Positions 1 through 5,305 are shown, numbered from the stretch's first letter. The stretch is 9,559 bases of DNA from Clostridiales bacterium (GCA_004554105.1 SFNW01000068.1:1-9559), one strand, 5' to 3'. Program-made: numbers and translations. The notes: generated by a model not told the origin, from the sequence alone.

Positions 1-24
1 GCGAAGGCAAACTTCGTCAAGTAA
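1..24 (+). CDS. 3' end of an unidentified gene (partial)
   Basis: The first eight codons read AKANFVK followed by TAA. Third positions are mostly G or C, as in the intact genes of the window, and the stop lies 23 bases before a strong intrinsic terminator. This is what the end of a transcription unit entering from the left would look like. Seven residues are too few to name a family. A second frame also closes at 35-37 but has poorer codon use. Confidence 0.4.
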   Translation, partial: AKANFVK

Positions 25-47
25 GGCAACCGCATAACCCTAACCAC

Positions 48-75
48 AAAAAAGCACCCTTCGGGGTGCTTTTTT
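48..75 (+). terminator. Intrinsic terminator of the upstream gene
   Basis: A perfect 12-bp stem (A6 GCACCC at 48-59 against GGGTGC T6 at 64-75) is closed by a UUCG tetraloop at 60-63. The G/C part is followed directly by six T. It serves the gene ending near position 24. The A-tract on the other side gives it some capacity on the minus strand as well. Confidence 0.93.
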
Positions 76-80
76 GCGTG

Positions 81-112
81 AAAAAACCGGCGGCGCGTCG
101 CGTCGCCGGTTT
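81..112 (-). terminator. Intrinsic terminator of the XRE regulator gene
   Basis: Read on the minus strand, AAACCGGCGACG (112-101) pairs with CGCCGCCGGTTT (95-84), 12 bp with one G-T pair and a 5-nt loop, and runs into six T (plus-strand A81-A86). It lies 37 bases beyond the stop of the minus-strand XRE gene and abuts the plus-strand terminator at 48-75, so the two convergent units are insulated from each other. Confidence 0.8.
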
Positions 113-148
113 GTGCGGTGTTCCGGCGTGTGTGTGTCAAACCGAAAA

Positions 149-361
149 TCAGGGGCGCGGATAGGGCTTCGGCTCGTCGGTCAGCCCAAGAATATAATCG
201 GTCGAGGTGTCAAAGTATTCGGCAAGGCGAATCAGAATGTCGAGCGGGAGCTGCCGCTTGCCGGTCTCGTACTGCGAATAGGTATTTTGTCCGATATGCA
301 GATACGCCGCCAGCGTCTTTTGCGAAATGTCTCTGTCCTCGCGAATATCCCGCAGCCGCAT
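149..361 (-). CDS. Small XRE-family helix-turn-helix regulator
   Basis: This is a 70-residue protein that is almost entirely one HTH_3 (Cro/CI-type) domain. The scanning helix is near residues 13-21 (SQKTLAAYL) and the recognition helix near 24-36 (GQNTYSQYETGKR). The usual family ending follows (RLAEYFDTSTDYILGL, 45-60), then a short proline-rich tail. It has no ligand-binding or dimerisation domain, so it probably acts as a simple dimeric DNA-binding repressor. The ATG at 361 is chosen because GAGGGAGGGG lies five bases upstream. An in-frame start at 418 would add 19 residues of non-domain sequence and overlap the operator dyad. The gene is divergent from the TM2 gene, and the shared intergenic region carries two dyads next to the promoter, so autoregulation together with control of the TM2 gene is the likely role (inference). 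Confidence 0.9.
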   Translation of the reverse strand: MRLRDIREDRDISQKTLAAYLHIGQNTYSQYETGKRQLPLDILIRLAEYFDTSTDYILGLTDEPKPYPRP

Positions 362-401
362 GATGACCCCTCCCTCGACATGGATTTTTGTTTTCTCCTT
401 T

Positions 402-434
402 ATTATAAAAAATCTCACTGTGAGATATTGACAA
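402..434 (-). promoter_or_regulatory. Possible promoter of the XRE gene
   Basis: On the minus strand a perfect TATAAT -10 (plus 402-407) lies 40 bases before the XRE start codon. The only TTGACA-like match, TTGTCA (plus 429-434), is 21 bp away, which is longer than usual. A poorer hexamer (plus 425-430) would give 17 bp. The 15-bp dyad at 412-426 falls between the two elements, so a bound repressor would block this promoter. Confidence 0.5.
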
Positions 435-454
435 ATATCTCAATTTGTGATATT
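412..454. promoter_or_regulatory. Double dyad operator, probably for the XRE repressor
   Basis: Dyad 1, ATCTCAC-T-GTGAGAT (412-426), is perfect around one central base. Dyad 2 (434-454) has 10-bp arms (AATATCTCAA / TTGTGATATT) with one mismatch around a central base. The inner half-sites also form a perfect 9-bp inverted repeat, TGAGATATT (421-429) and AATATCTCA (434-442), four bases apart. This makes four half-sites related to TGAGATATT in alternating orientation. Dyad 1 sits just upstream of the -35 of the TM2 promoter and dyad 2 covers its spacer and -10, an arrangement suited to cooperative repression. Confidence 0.72.
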
Positions 455-456
455 AT
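428..456 (+). promoter_or_regulatory. Sigma-A promoter of the TM2 gene
   Basis: A consensus -35 TTGACA (428-433) and a near-consensus -10 TATTAT (451-456) are separated by exactly 17 bp. Transcription should start near 463, giving a leader of about 30 nt before the ATG at 494. It is intrinsically a strong promoter and is embedded in the double operator. Confidence 0.85.
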
Positions 457-493
457 ATGTCCGCCGATCAAAAACTATGCTTCGGAGGTTATT

Positions 494-919
494 ATGGAGA
501 ACGAAAACGGCACGGTAAATCCTGCGACGGCGAATGCGCCCGCCGCGGCGCAGAAGTTCTGCAAGCACTGCGGGGGCAAAATTGCGTCGGAGGCGGTCAT
601 TTGTCCGCTCTGCGGCTGTCAGGTTGAGGAAATCAAGGGGCAAAAAGATGCGCAGCCGCAAATTGTCATTAACAATGCAAACACCAATACCAACAGCAAT
701 GTCAACACCAACATGAATTCCGCTATGTTCAGAAAGCCCAAAAACAAGTGGGTTGCACTGCTTCTCTGCTTGTTCCTCGGCTACATCGGCGCGCACAAAT
801 TTTACGAGGGGAAAATCGGCATGGGAATCCTGTATTTCTTTACGGGCGGATTGTTCCTCATCGGCGCTGTGATTGACTTCATTGCCCTCTTGTTCAAGCC
901 GAATCCGTACTATGTATAA
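494..919 (+). CDS. Zinc-ribbon / TM2-domain membrane protein
   Basis: This 141-residue protein has three parts. Residues 23-42 are a zinc ribbon with two CxxC knuckles (C23/C26 and C37/C40). Residues 56-76 are a low-complexity linker rich in Asn and Thr. Residues 84-135 are a TM2 domain: two hydrophobic helices joined by a short turn bearing the family signature GYIGAHKFYEGK, then an acidic turn (GAVIDFIALL). No signal peptide is seen, so the zinc ribbon should be cytoplasmic and anchored by the TM2 hairpin. The start is set by GGAGG at 484-488, five bases before the ATG; longer in-frame starts would run through the promoter and operator. TM2 proteins have no agreed biochemical function. It stands alone between its own promoter and terminator, divergent from the XRE gene that probably controls it. 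Confidence 0.9.
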   Translation: MENENGTVNPATANAPAAAQKFCKHCGGKIASEAVICPLCGCQVEEIKGQKDAQPQIVINNANTNTNSNVNTNMNSAMFRKPKNKWVALLLCLFLGYIGAHKFYEGKIGMGILYFFTGGLFLIGAVIDFIALLFKPNPYYV

Positions 920-935
920 TAACGCGTAAAATCCG

Positions 936-966
936 AAAAAAGCGGCTCTGTATGAGCCGCTTTTTT
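936..966 (+). terminator. Intrinsic terminator of the TM2 gene
   Basis: A6 GCGGCTC (936-948) pairs perfectly with GAGCCGC T6 (954-966) around a 5-nt loop. It follows the TM2 stop codon by 16 bases and separates that gene from the WYL operon promoter, which begins 22 bases further on. Confidence 0.93.
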
Positions 967-987
967 CTATCATTTTCCCGAAACCGG

Positions 988-1016
988 TTGAAAAACGGCG
1001 GATTTGGCATTATGAT
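988..1016 (+). promoter_or_regulatory. Sigma-A promoter of the WYL operon
   Basis: TTGAAA (988-993) and TATGAT (1011-1016) are separated by 17 bp and followed by an AT-repeat tract (1018-1029). The predicted start near 1023 leaves a leader of about 37 nt before the GTG at 1060. The -10 overlaps the in-frame ATGs near 1012-1017, which argues against those as start codons. No clear dyad operator is visible here. Confidence 0.72.
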
Positions 1017-1059
1017 GTATATATATATAGGTAAATTTTCGGCGCGAAAGGAGATCACA

Positions 1060-2301
1060 GTGGCATACAGCGAGCTTGTCAAAAATTTTAACCGCATTCG
1101 GGACTATATGCGCGAGTTCTATGTCTACGGCTTTAAGAGTCGGGACGAATTCGACCGCAAAAGCGCCCGCTCCTATGACGACGAGCGGCGGCGCGTCGAA
1201 AGCTGGCTCGGCGATTATATGCGGTTTCGGCAAACGCCCGACGGCAAGAATGTCTTTCTTTCCATCGACAGCCGCCTTTCGCAGCACAATCCGCTGTACA
1301 AGGCATGGAAAGCCAAGAGTTTCACCGACGGGGACATCACGCTGCACTTTATTCTGTTCGACATTCTTTCGTCGCCCGAGGTCTGCCTGTCGCTCGGCGA
1401 GCTGACCGAGCGGATTGACGCCTATCTTGCCGAATTTGATGTGCCGCGCGTCTTTGACGCGTCCACCGTGCGCAAAAAGCTGCGGGAATATGCCGCGGAG
1501 GGGCTGATTGTCCCCGAAAAGCGCGGCAAAACGGTCTGCTATCGCCGCGCCGGGACGACCGAGGTCGGCAATACCGACTGTCTCGACTTTTTCTCGGAGG
1601 TCGCACCCTGCGGCGTGGTCGGCTCGTATCTGCTCGACAAGGTCGGGGCGCACGAGACGCATTTTGCCTTCAAGCATCACTATATCACGGGGGCGCTCGA
1701 CAGCGAAATTCTCTGTGCGCTGTTTGCCGCCATGCACGAAAAAAGGTCGGTCATACTCGAAACGGTCCACCGCGGCGGCGGACGCGTGTTTGAGGGCGTG
1801 TTCGTACCGCTCTGCGTCCGAATCAGCGTGCAGAGCGGCAGGCAATACCTGATGGCGTATTCGCCCCGCTTCCGACGCATTACGCCTGTCCGCACCGACA
1901 ATATTCTTTCGGTTCAGGCGGGGGAGGTATATGCGCGCTTCGATACACTGCGTGAGCGGCTGAACGCCATGTGCCCGCATATCTGGGGCGTGAGCACAGA
2001 CAGCCGCTCGGGGCAGCGGTTGGAGCACGTGGAGTTTACCGTGCGGTATGCCGACGATGAGCAGCATATACTCGGTCGCCTGGAGCGTGAAAAACGCTGC
2101 GGGACCGTCGAGCGCCTCGACGGCAATACCGCGCGCTTTTCGGCAGACGTTTTCGACGCGAGCGAAATCGTGCCGTGGATTCGCACCTTTATCTGCCGCA
2201 TTACCGAAATCCATTTTTCAAATCCCGCGCTTGAAGCACAGTTCAAGAATGACATCGAGGCGATGCTACGTCTCTACGGTCTTTGGGAGGGAAGCGAATG
2301 A
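1060..2301 (+). CDS. WYL-domain transcriptional regulator (first of a pair)
   Basis: This is a 413-residue protein. Residues 92-164 look like a winged helix-turn-helix (LFDILSSPEV.., then STVRKKLREYAAEGLI and a basic wing). Residues 217-299 are the WYL domain, with the name-giving strand in the variant form RQYLMAYS (261-268) followed by the RITPVRTDNI strand. Residues 324-385 resemble the C-terminal WCX extension. WYL proteins are usually ligand-sensing regulators; some respond to nucleic acid (DriD binds ssDNA) or control phage defence (BrxR/CapW). The GTG at 1060 is chosen because AAAGGAG (1047-1053) precedes it by six bases and upstream ATGs overlap the promoter. The stop overlaps the next start in an ATGA, so the two WYL proteins are translated together. 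Control of the downstream RNA-repair genes is inferred from position. Confidence 0.85.
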   Translation: MAYSELVKNFNRIRDYMREFYVYGFKSRDEFDRKSARSYDDERRRVESWLGDYMRFRQTPDGKNVFLSIDSRLSQHNPLYKAWKAKSFTDGDITLHFILFDILSSPEVCLSLGELTERIDAYLAEFDVPRVFDASTVRKKLREYAAEGLIVPEKRGKTVCYRRAGTTEVGNTDCLDFFSEVAPCGVVGSYLLDKVGAHETHFAFKHHYITGALDSEILCALFAAMHEKRSVILETVHRGGGRVFEGVFVPLCVRISVQSGRQYLMAYSPRFRRITPVRTDNILSVQAGEVYARFDTLRERLNAMCPHIWGVSTDSRSGQRLEHVEFTVRYADDEQHILGRLEREKRCGTVERLDGNTARFSADVFDASEIVPWIRTFICRITEIHFSNPALEAQFKNDIEAMLRLYGLWEGSE

Positions 2302-3212
2302 TTTTCAGCGAGCTGTACAGCGCATACTACACGGCGGTGGCGAACATTTTGAAAGCGGCGGTCGGGCATACGCTGCAAAAGGGCGAGCTGCGCGAGATCG
2401 TGGCGCGCCATGCGTTCGGCGAGAGCATTCTGACCATCGAGCCCGCGCTGACCGAGGAGCGGTGGCAGCTTCTCCGCAAGGACGGGACCACGCCGCTCCA
2501 AAATGTGCCGACGATGCCGCTGACGACCTTGGAAAAGCAGTGGTTGAAAGCGATTTCGGCAGACCCGCGCGTCCGCCTGTTCGGGGACGCCTTTCCCGAC
2601 CTCGGGGACACCGAGCCGCTCTTTACGGCGGAGGACGTGGTGATTTTCGATTCCTATGCCGACGGCGACCCCTATGAGGACGAGGCGTACATTCGCCGTT
2701 TCCGGCTGATTTTGGACGCGGTCGCAAACCGCCGTCCGCTGCGCATCGGTATGCTGAACCGCAAGGGCAGTGTCCGCAATCTGCGGCTCACGCCTGCGTA
2801 TTTGGAATACTCGGAAAAGGACGATAAATTCCGGCTGATTGCTTCGGACACCCGCTTTGCGACGACCGTCAATCTCGGGCGTATCGTTTCCTGCGAGCTT
2901 GACGGTGAGTTGCCGCTGCCGAAGCACCCGGTCGAGTGCGGTCGGGAAAAGCAGTCGAGCGTCGTATTCGAGCTGGTCGATGAGCGGAACGCGCTCGAGC
3001 GGGTCCTGCTCCACTTCGCCCACTTTGAGAAGCAGGCGGAGCGAATCGACGAAACGCATTATCGCGTCACGGTCGCCTACGATTCGGACGACGAGACTGA
3101 GTTGGTGATTCGCGTTCTGTCCTTCGGTCCGATGCTGAAGGTGACCGACCCGCCGCGCTTCGTCGGCTTAATCAAAGAAAGACTAATCGAACAAAAAAGT
3201 TGCGGACTCTGA
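2298..3212 (+). CDS. WYL-domain transcriptional regulator (second of a pair)
   Basis: This is a 304-residue protein. Residues 1-120 are mostly helical with no clear HTH by eye. Residues 135-205 form the WYL domain (FRLILDAVANRRPLRI, then LTPAYLEYSEKDDKFRLIAS and VNLGRIVSCEL). Residues 220-300 form a well-kept WCX extension (ERVLLHFAHFEKQ, ELVIRVLSFGPMLKV, LIKERLIEQ). Translation starts at the ATG overlapping the TGA of the preceding gene (ATGA, 2298-2301), with GGGAGGG a few bases upstream; an in-frame TTG at 2283 is less likely. Since the partner has a winged helix and this protein seems to lack one, a heteromeric regulator is possible, with this subunit mainly sensing (inference). The last codons lie inside the terminator hairpin. 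Confidence 0.85.
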   Translation: MIFSELYSAYYTAVANILKAAVGHTLQKGELREIVARHAFGESILTIEPALTEERWQLLRKDGTTPLQNVPTMPLTTLEKQWLKAISADPRVRLFGDAFPDLGDTEPLFTAEDVVIFDSYADGDPYEDEAYIRRFRLILDAVANRRPLRIGMLNRKGSVRNLRLTPAYLEYSEKDDKFRLIASDTRFATTVNLGRIVSCELDGELPLPKHPVECGREKQSSVVFELVDERNALERVLLHFAHFEKQAERIDETHYRVTVAYDSDDETELVIRVLSFGPMLKVTDPPRFVGLIKERLIEQKSCGL

Positions 3213-3230
3213 CAGTTCGCAACTTTTTTT
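3193..3230 (+). terminator. Intrinsic terminator spanning the stop codon of the second WYL gene
   Basis: A6 GTTGCG (3193-3204) pairs with CGCAAC T6 (3218-3229), 12 bp, and four more pairs (3205-3208 with 3214-3217, one wobble) leave a 5-nt loop containing the stop codon (TGA, 3210-3212). Seven T follow the G/C part. It ends the WYL operon, so the structured RNA region and the DUF2828-rtcB genes need their own promoter or read-through. Confidence 0.92.
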
Positions 3231-3255
3231 CCGTGATTTGCCGCTTGGTTTCCTG

Positions 3256-3261
3256 TAGAAT
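3256..3261 (+). promoter_or_regulatory. Candidate -10 for the structured-RNA / DUF2828 transcript (weak)
   Basis: TAGAAT at 3256-3261 is the best -10-like hexamer between the WYL terminator and the first RNA unit. No convincing -35 lies 16-18 bp upstream (GTGATT/TGATTT). Transcription from here would begin near 3268 and include both RNA units. A weak, activator-dependent promoter would fit control by the WYL pair, but this is speculation. Confidence 0.2.
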
Positions 3262-3303
3262 GAGGACACAGACAGAGAGACGGGCGAAAACCCGCCGCTC
3301 CGA

Positions 3304-3371
3304 AAGGCACCCGCAGCCATCAGGCGGAAGACGTTAACCGCGTCCGCGGGGTCGCTCCCCGCAGGTGCCTT
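3304..3371 (+). other. Cloverleaf-like 5' element of RNA unit 1
   Basis: A perfect 8-bp closing stem, AAGGCACC (3304-3311) with GGTGCCTT (3364-3371), encloses three hairpins. These are GCC/GGC with loop ATCA (3316-3325), GACG/CGTC with a 7-nt loop (3330-3344), and GCGGGG/CCCCGC with a 5-nt loop (3346-3362). The result is a four-way junction of near-tRNA size. It lacks the tRNA T-loop consensus and a CCA end, so it is not a tRNA gene. Pairing was read by eye. Confidence 0.55.
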
Positions 3372-3533
3372 GATTGCCCGAAAGATGCGTACAGCAATTC
3401 TTCTTCAGATTACGATTCCTCCCGAAGGAGGGCTTGCTTCGTAAGCAAGAGGTTGTTCGGTGAAATTCCGTTCTTGTGATTGACTTTGCATCTTGTAAGG
3501 GCGGCGCAGCCTGCGGGCAGGGAAACCCGCCCG
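3304..3533 (+). ncRNA. Structured RNA unit 1, Y RNA-like candidate
   Basis: After the 5' cloverleaf-like element and an 8-nt linker comes a core shared with unit 2. The 18-mer GAAAGATGCGTACAGCAA (3380-3397) opens it. AAGATGC (3382-3388) pairs with GCATCTT (3488-3494), plus a G-T pair at 3389/3487. Inside are three hairpins: CCTCC/GGAGG with loop CGAA (3418-3431), CTTGC/GCAAG with a 7-nt loop (3433-3449), and CGG/CCG with loop TGAAATT (3458-3470). A 46-nt block (3488-3533) follows, whose 3' hairpin GGGC(A)GGG-AAA-CCCGCCC has one bulge. The order short hairpin, 5-bp/7-nt hairpin, T-loop-like hairpin resembles the D, anticodon and T arms of the tRNA-like module in bacterial Y RNAs (YrlA). It lies just upstream of a Ro60-like DUF2828 gene. 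It could instead be a dispersed intergenic repeat or a leader. Confidence 0.6.
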
Positions 3534-3541
3534 GGACCGCG

Positions 3542-3600
3542 CGAGCGTCTGCTGCCTCGGCAAGCCGTGCGCTTGGGGTCTTGAGTCCCCGGGCGTCTCG
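3542..3600 (+). other. Multibranch 5' element of RNA unit 2
   Basis: The closing stem pairs 3542-3550 with 3591-3600 (9 pairs, two G-T, one bulged T at 3596). Inside are a hairpin GCTGC/GC-AAGC with a CTCG loop and one bulged A (3551-3565) and GGGG/CCCC with an 8-nt loop (3575-3590). Its sequence is unrelated to the 5' element of unit 1. It keeps the same place, 9 nt before the shared 18-mer, and ends with a similar G/C hairpin. The fold is less clean than in unit 1. Confidence 0.4.
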
Positions 3601-3778
3601 GTTTGCTTTGAAAGATGCGTACAGCAACTATTCAGACAGATATGATCTTGTATATCTTACGGTGGCTCCTTAAGGAGCGCCTGTTTTCGGGACAGGAGTT
3701 GTTCGGTGAAATTCCGTTCACGTAACTGAAACGCATCTTGTAAGGGCGGCGCAGCCTGCGGGCGGGGAAACCCGCCCG
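3542..3778 (+). ncRNA. Structured RNA unit 2, Y RNA-like candidate
   Basis: This is a second copy of unit 1, beginning eight bases after it ends. The identical 18-mer is at 3610-3627. The closing stem is longer and fully paired here, AAGATGCGT (3612-3620) with ACGCATCTT (3731-3739). A 6-bp hairpin AGATAT/ATATCT (3638-3657) is extra. The three shared hairpins follow: GCTCC/GGAGC with loop TTAA (3665-3678), CCTGT/ACAGG with a 7-nt loop (3680-3696), and CGG/CCG with loop TGAAATT (3704-3716). The first two hairpins differ in sequence from unit 1 but keep stem length and loop size. A 22-nt stretch holding the third (3698-3719) is identical to 3452-3473. The 46-nt 3' block (3733-3778) differs from unit 1 at one base (A3519 to G3764), in the bulge. 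The 3' hairpin has no T-tract, so it is not a standard terminator. Confidence 0.6.
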
Positions 3779-3820
3779 CAAATCTTATATCATTTTTAGT
3801 TTGACAAAGGAGAAAAAGCG

Positions 3821-5305
3821 ATGTTAGGGTATCTGAAGCAGGAAGCCGATTTGACACAAACCGAGAACGGCGCGGCGACCTATTGCAGCACCGGCTCATA
3901 CTGCCTCGACCTGTTTGCGACGGTTGGGGCATTGCGCAAGGCGGACGACACGGAAATCATCGCCCGGTTTATCCGCGCCTATGCGGAAGACCCCGACATG
4001 GCGATGAAGCTGTTGTTCTTCGCGCGGGACATTCGCGGCGGGCTCGGCGAAAGACGGGTCTTTCGCACGGTTCTGCATTGGCTTGCGGCGGAAAAGCCGG
4101 AAAGCGTGCGCAAAAATCTCGCCTTTATCGAGGAGTACGGGCGGTTTGACGACCTGCTTGCGCTGCTCGACACGCCCTGCGAGGCGGATATGCTGCGGCA
4201 TATCAAGGCACGCTTCGACGCCGATTTGCAGACGCCGGAGGGCGAGCCCGTGTCGCTGCTCGGCAAGTGGCTGCCCTCGATAAACACTTCAAATGCGGAG
4301 ACCGTGCGTGCGGCGAAGCGCATTGCAAAGGCGTTCGGGCTGAGCGACGCCGCCTACAGAAAGGCACTGGTCGCGCTCCGCGCCCGCATTCGCATTCTGG
4401 AGAACAATCTGCGCGAAAAAGACTATACCTTCGATTACGAAAAGCAGCCCTCACGGGCGATGTTTAAATATCGCAAGGCGTTTGCCCGCAATGACGGCGA
4501 GCGTTACAGTGCCTTTCTTGACGCCGTTAAAAGCGGCAGTGCCGTCCTGCACGCCGAGAATGTCGCGCCCTACGAACTGGTCGCGCCGTTTTTATCCTTT
4601 GATTGGCAGGAAAACGGGAAGACCTTTATGCGCTCGGTTTCGCAGGCGGAAAAGGACGCGCTGAACGCGACCTGGGCGTCGCTCCCCGATTTCGGAAGCG
4701 GCGAGAACGCGCTTGCGGTCGTGGACACCTCCGGCTCGATGTACTGTGACGGAGGATTGCCCGCAGCGGTCGCGCTCTCGCTCGGACTCTACTTTGCCGA
4801 GCGCAATACCGGCTGTTTTGCCAACCGGTTTATCGAGTTTTCCGAGCGACCGCAGTTGATTGAACTGAAGGGCGAGACCTTTGCAGACCGCCTGCGCTAT
4901 GCGGCGTCCTTTAACGAGGTCGCCAATACAAACCTCGAGGCGGTTTTCGATTTGATCCTGCGCGCCGCCGTCAGGCACGGTGCTACGCAGAGCGAACTGC
5001 CGAAAAAGTTGATTATCATTTCCGATATGGAGTTTGACATATGCGTCGGCAATGCGTCGGCGGTCAACTTTGCGCACGCCGAAAAGAAGTTTGCGGCGCA
5101 GGGCTATACGCTCCCCGAGGTCGTGTTCTGGAATGCGGAAAGCCGAAATTGCCAGCAGCCCGTCAAAATGAATGCGGCGGGCGTGGCACTGGTCTCGGGG
5201 GTAACGCCCCGCATCTTCTCTATGGTCGCGGGCGACCTCACGACCCCCTATGACTGGATGAAAGAAGTCCTCGGCAGCGAGCGGTATGCAAAAATCGCCG
5301 CGTAG
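3821..5305 (+). CDS. DUF2828 family protein, Ro60-like layout with vWA domain
   Basis: This is a 494-residue protein. The N-terminus (about 14-130) has DUF2828 signatures: TENGAATYCSTGSYCLDLF, then DPDMAMKLLFFARDIRGGLGERRVF and NLAFIEEYGRFDDLLALL. It is probably an all-helical repeat fold. Residues 296-475 are a von Willebrand A domain with a complete MIDAS: DTSGS (302-306), T370 in ANTNLEA, and D402 in SDMEFD. Further DUF2828 motifs are LPEVVFWN (431-438) and GVALVSG (454-460). Ro60/Rsr has the same order of helical RNA-binding ring plus MIDAS vWA domain, but its TROVE motifs are not evident here. The biochemical role of DUF2828 is not established; RNA binding or surveillance is inferred from the layout and from the rtcB neighbour. 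The start is fixed by AAAGGAG at 3806-3812, eight bases before ATG. It has no signal peptide or membrane segment. Confidence 0.85.
   Translation: MLGYLKQEADLTQTENGAATYCSTGSYCLDLFATVGALRKADDTEIIARFIRAYAEDPDMAMKLLFFARDIRGGLGERRVFRTVLHWLAAEKPESVRKNLAFIEEYGRFDDLLALLDTPCEADMLRHIKARFDADLQTPEGEPVSLLGKWLPSINTSNAETVRAAKRIAKAFGLSDAAYRKALVALRARIRILENNLREKDYTFDYEKQPSRAMFKYRKAFARNDGERYSAFLDAVKSGSAVLHAENVAPYELVAPFLSFDWQENGKTFMRSVSQAEKDALNATWASLPDFGSGENALAVVDTSGSMYCDGGLPAAVALSLGLYFAERNTGCFANRFIEFSERPQLIELKGETFADRLRYAASFNEVANTNLEAVFDLILRAAVRHGATQSELPKKLIIISDMEFDICVGNASAVNFAHAEKKFAAQGYTLPEVVFWNAESRNCQQPVKMNAAGVALVSGVTPRIFSMVAGDLTTPYDWMKEVLGSERYAKIAA

Noticed and set aside
440..973. 177-codon minus-strand open frame opposite the TM2 gene
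   Set aside because: It crosses the TM2 terminator, promoter and operator and has no recognisable domain.
952..1059. Upstream start for the first WYL gene (ATG at 952, or near 1012-1017)
   Set aside because: These codons lie in the preceding terminator or the -10 element, and only the GTG at 1060 has a ribosome binding site at proper distance.
970..2214. 414-codon minus-strand open frame opposite the first WYL gene
   Set aside because: It is an antisense shadow of a GC-rich gene. Its product matches no family, while the plus strand encodes a clear WYL protein with promoter and ribosome binding site.
3304..3371. A tRNA gene in the cloverleaf-like element
   Set aside because: The stems have tRNA-like order, but the arm lengths are wrong, the last hairpin has a 5-nt loop without TTCRA, the D-loop GG is missing and there is no CCA end.
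3452..3719. Cobalamin-type riboswitch suggested by GGTGAAATTCC in both copies
   Set aside because: The other conserved cobalamin boxes and an expression platform are absent, and the downstream genes have no cobalamin link.
3380..3778. CRISPR array
   Set aside because: There are only two copies of a long internally structured unit, with no short regular spacers and no cas genes.
3334..3932. Open frames on both strands across the RNA units (plus 3476-3673, minus 3334-3627 and 3657-3932)
   Set aside because: They lack ribosome binding sites and family matches, and the two minus-strand frames resemble each other only because they read the repeated RNA blocks. The third runs into the DUF2828 gene.
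3821..5305. Calling this protein a true Ro60/TROVE (Rsr) homologue
   Set aside because: The vWA domain and overall layout fit, but the N-terminal motifs (TENGAATY, LDLF, FARDIRGG, EEYGRFDD) and the C-terminal VVFWN and GVALVSG motifs are those of DUF2828, not TROVE.
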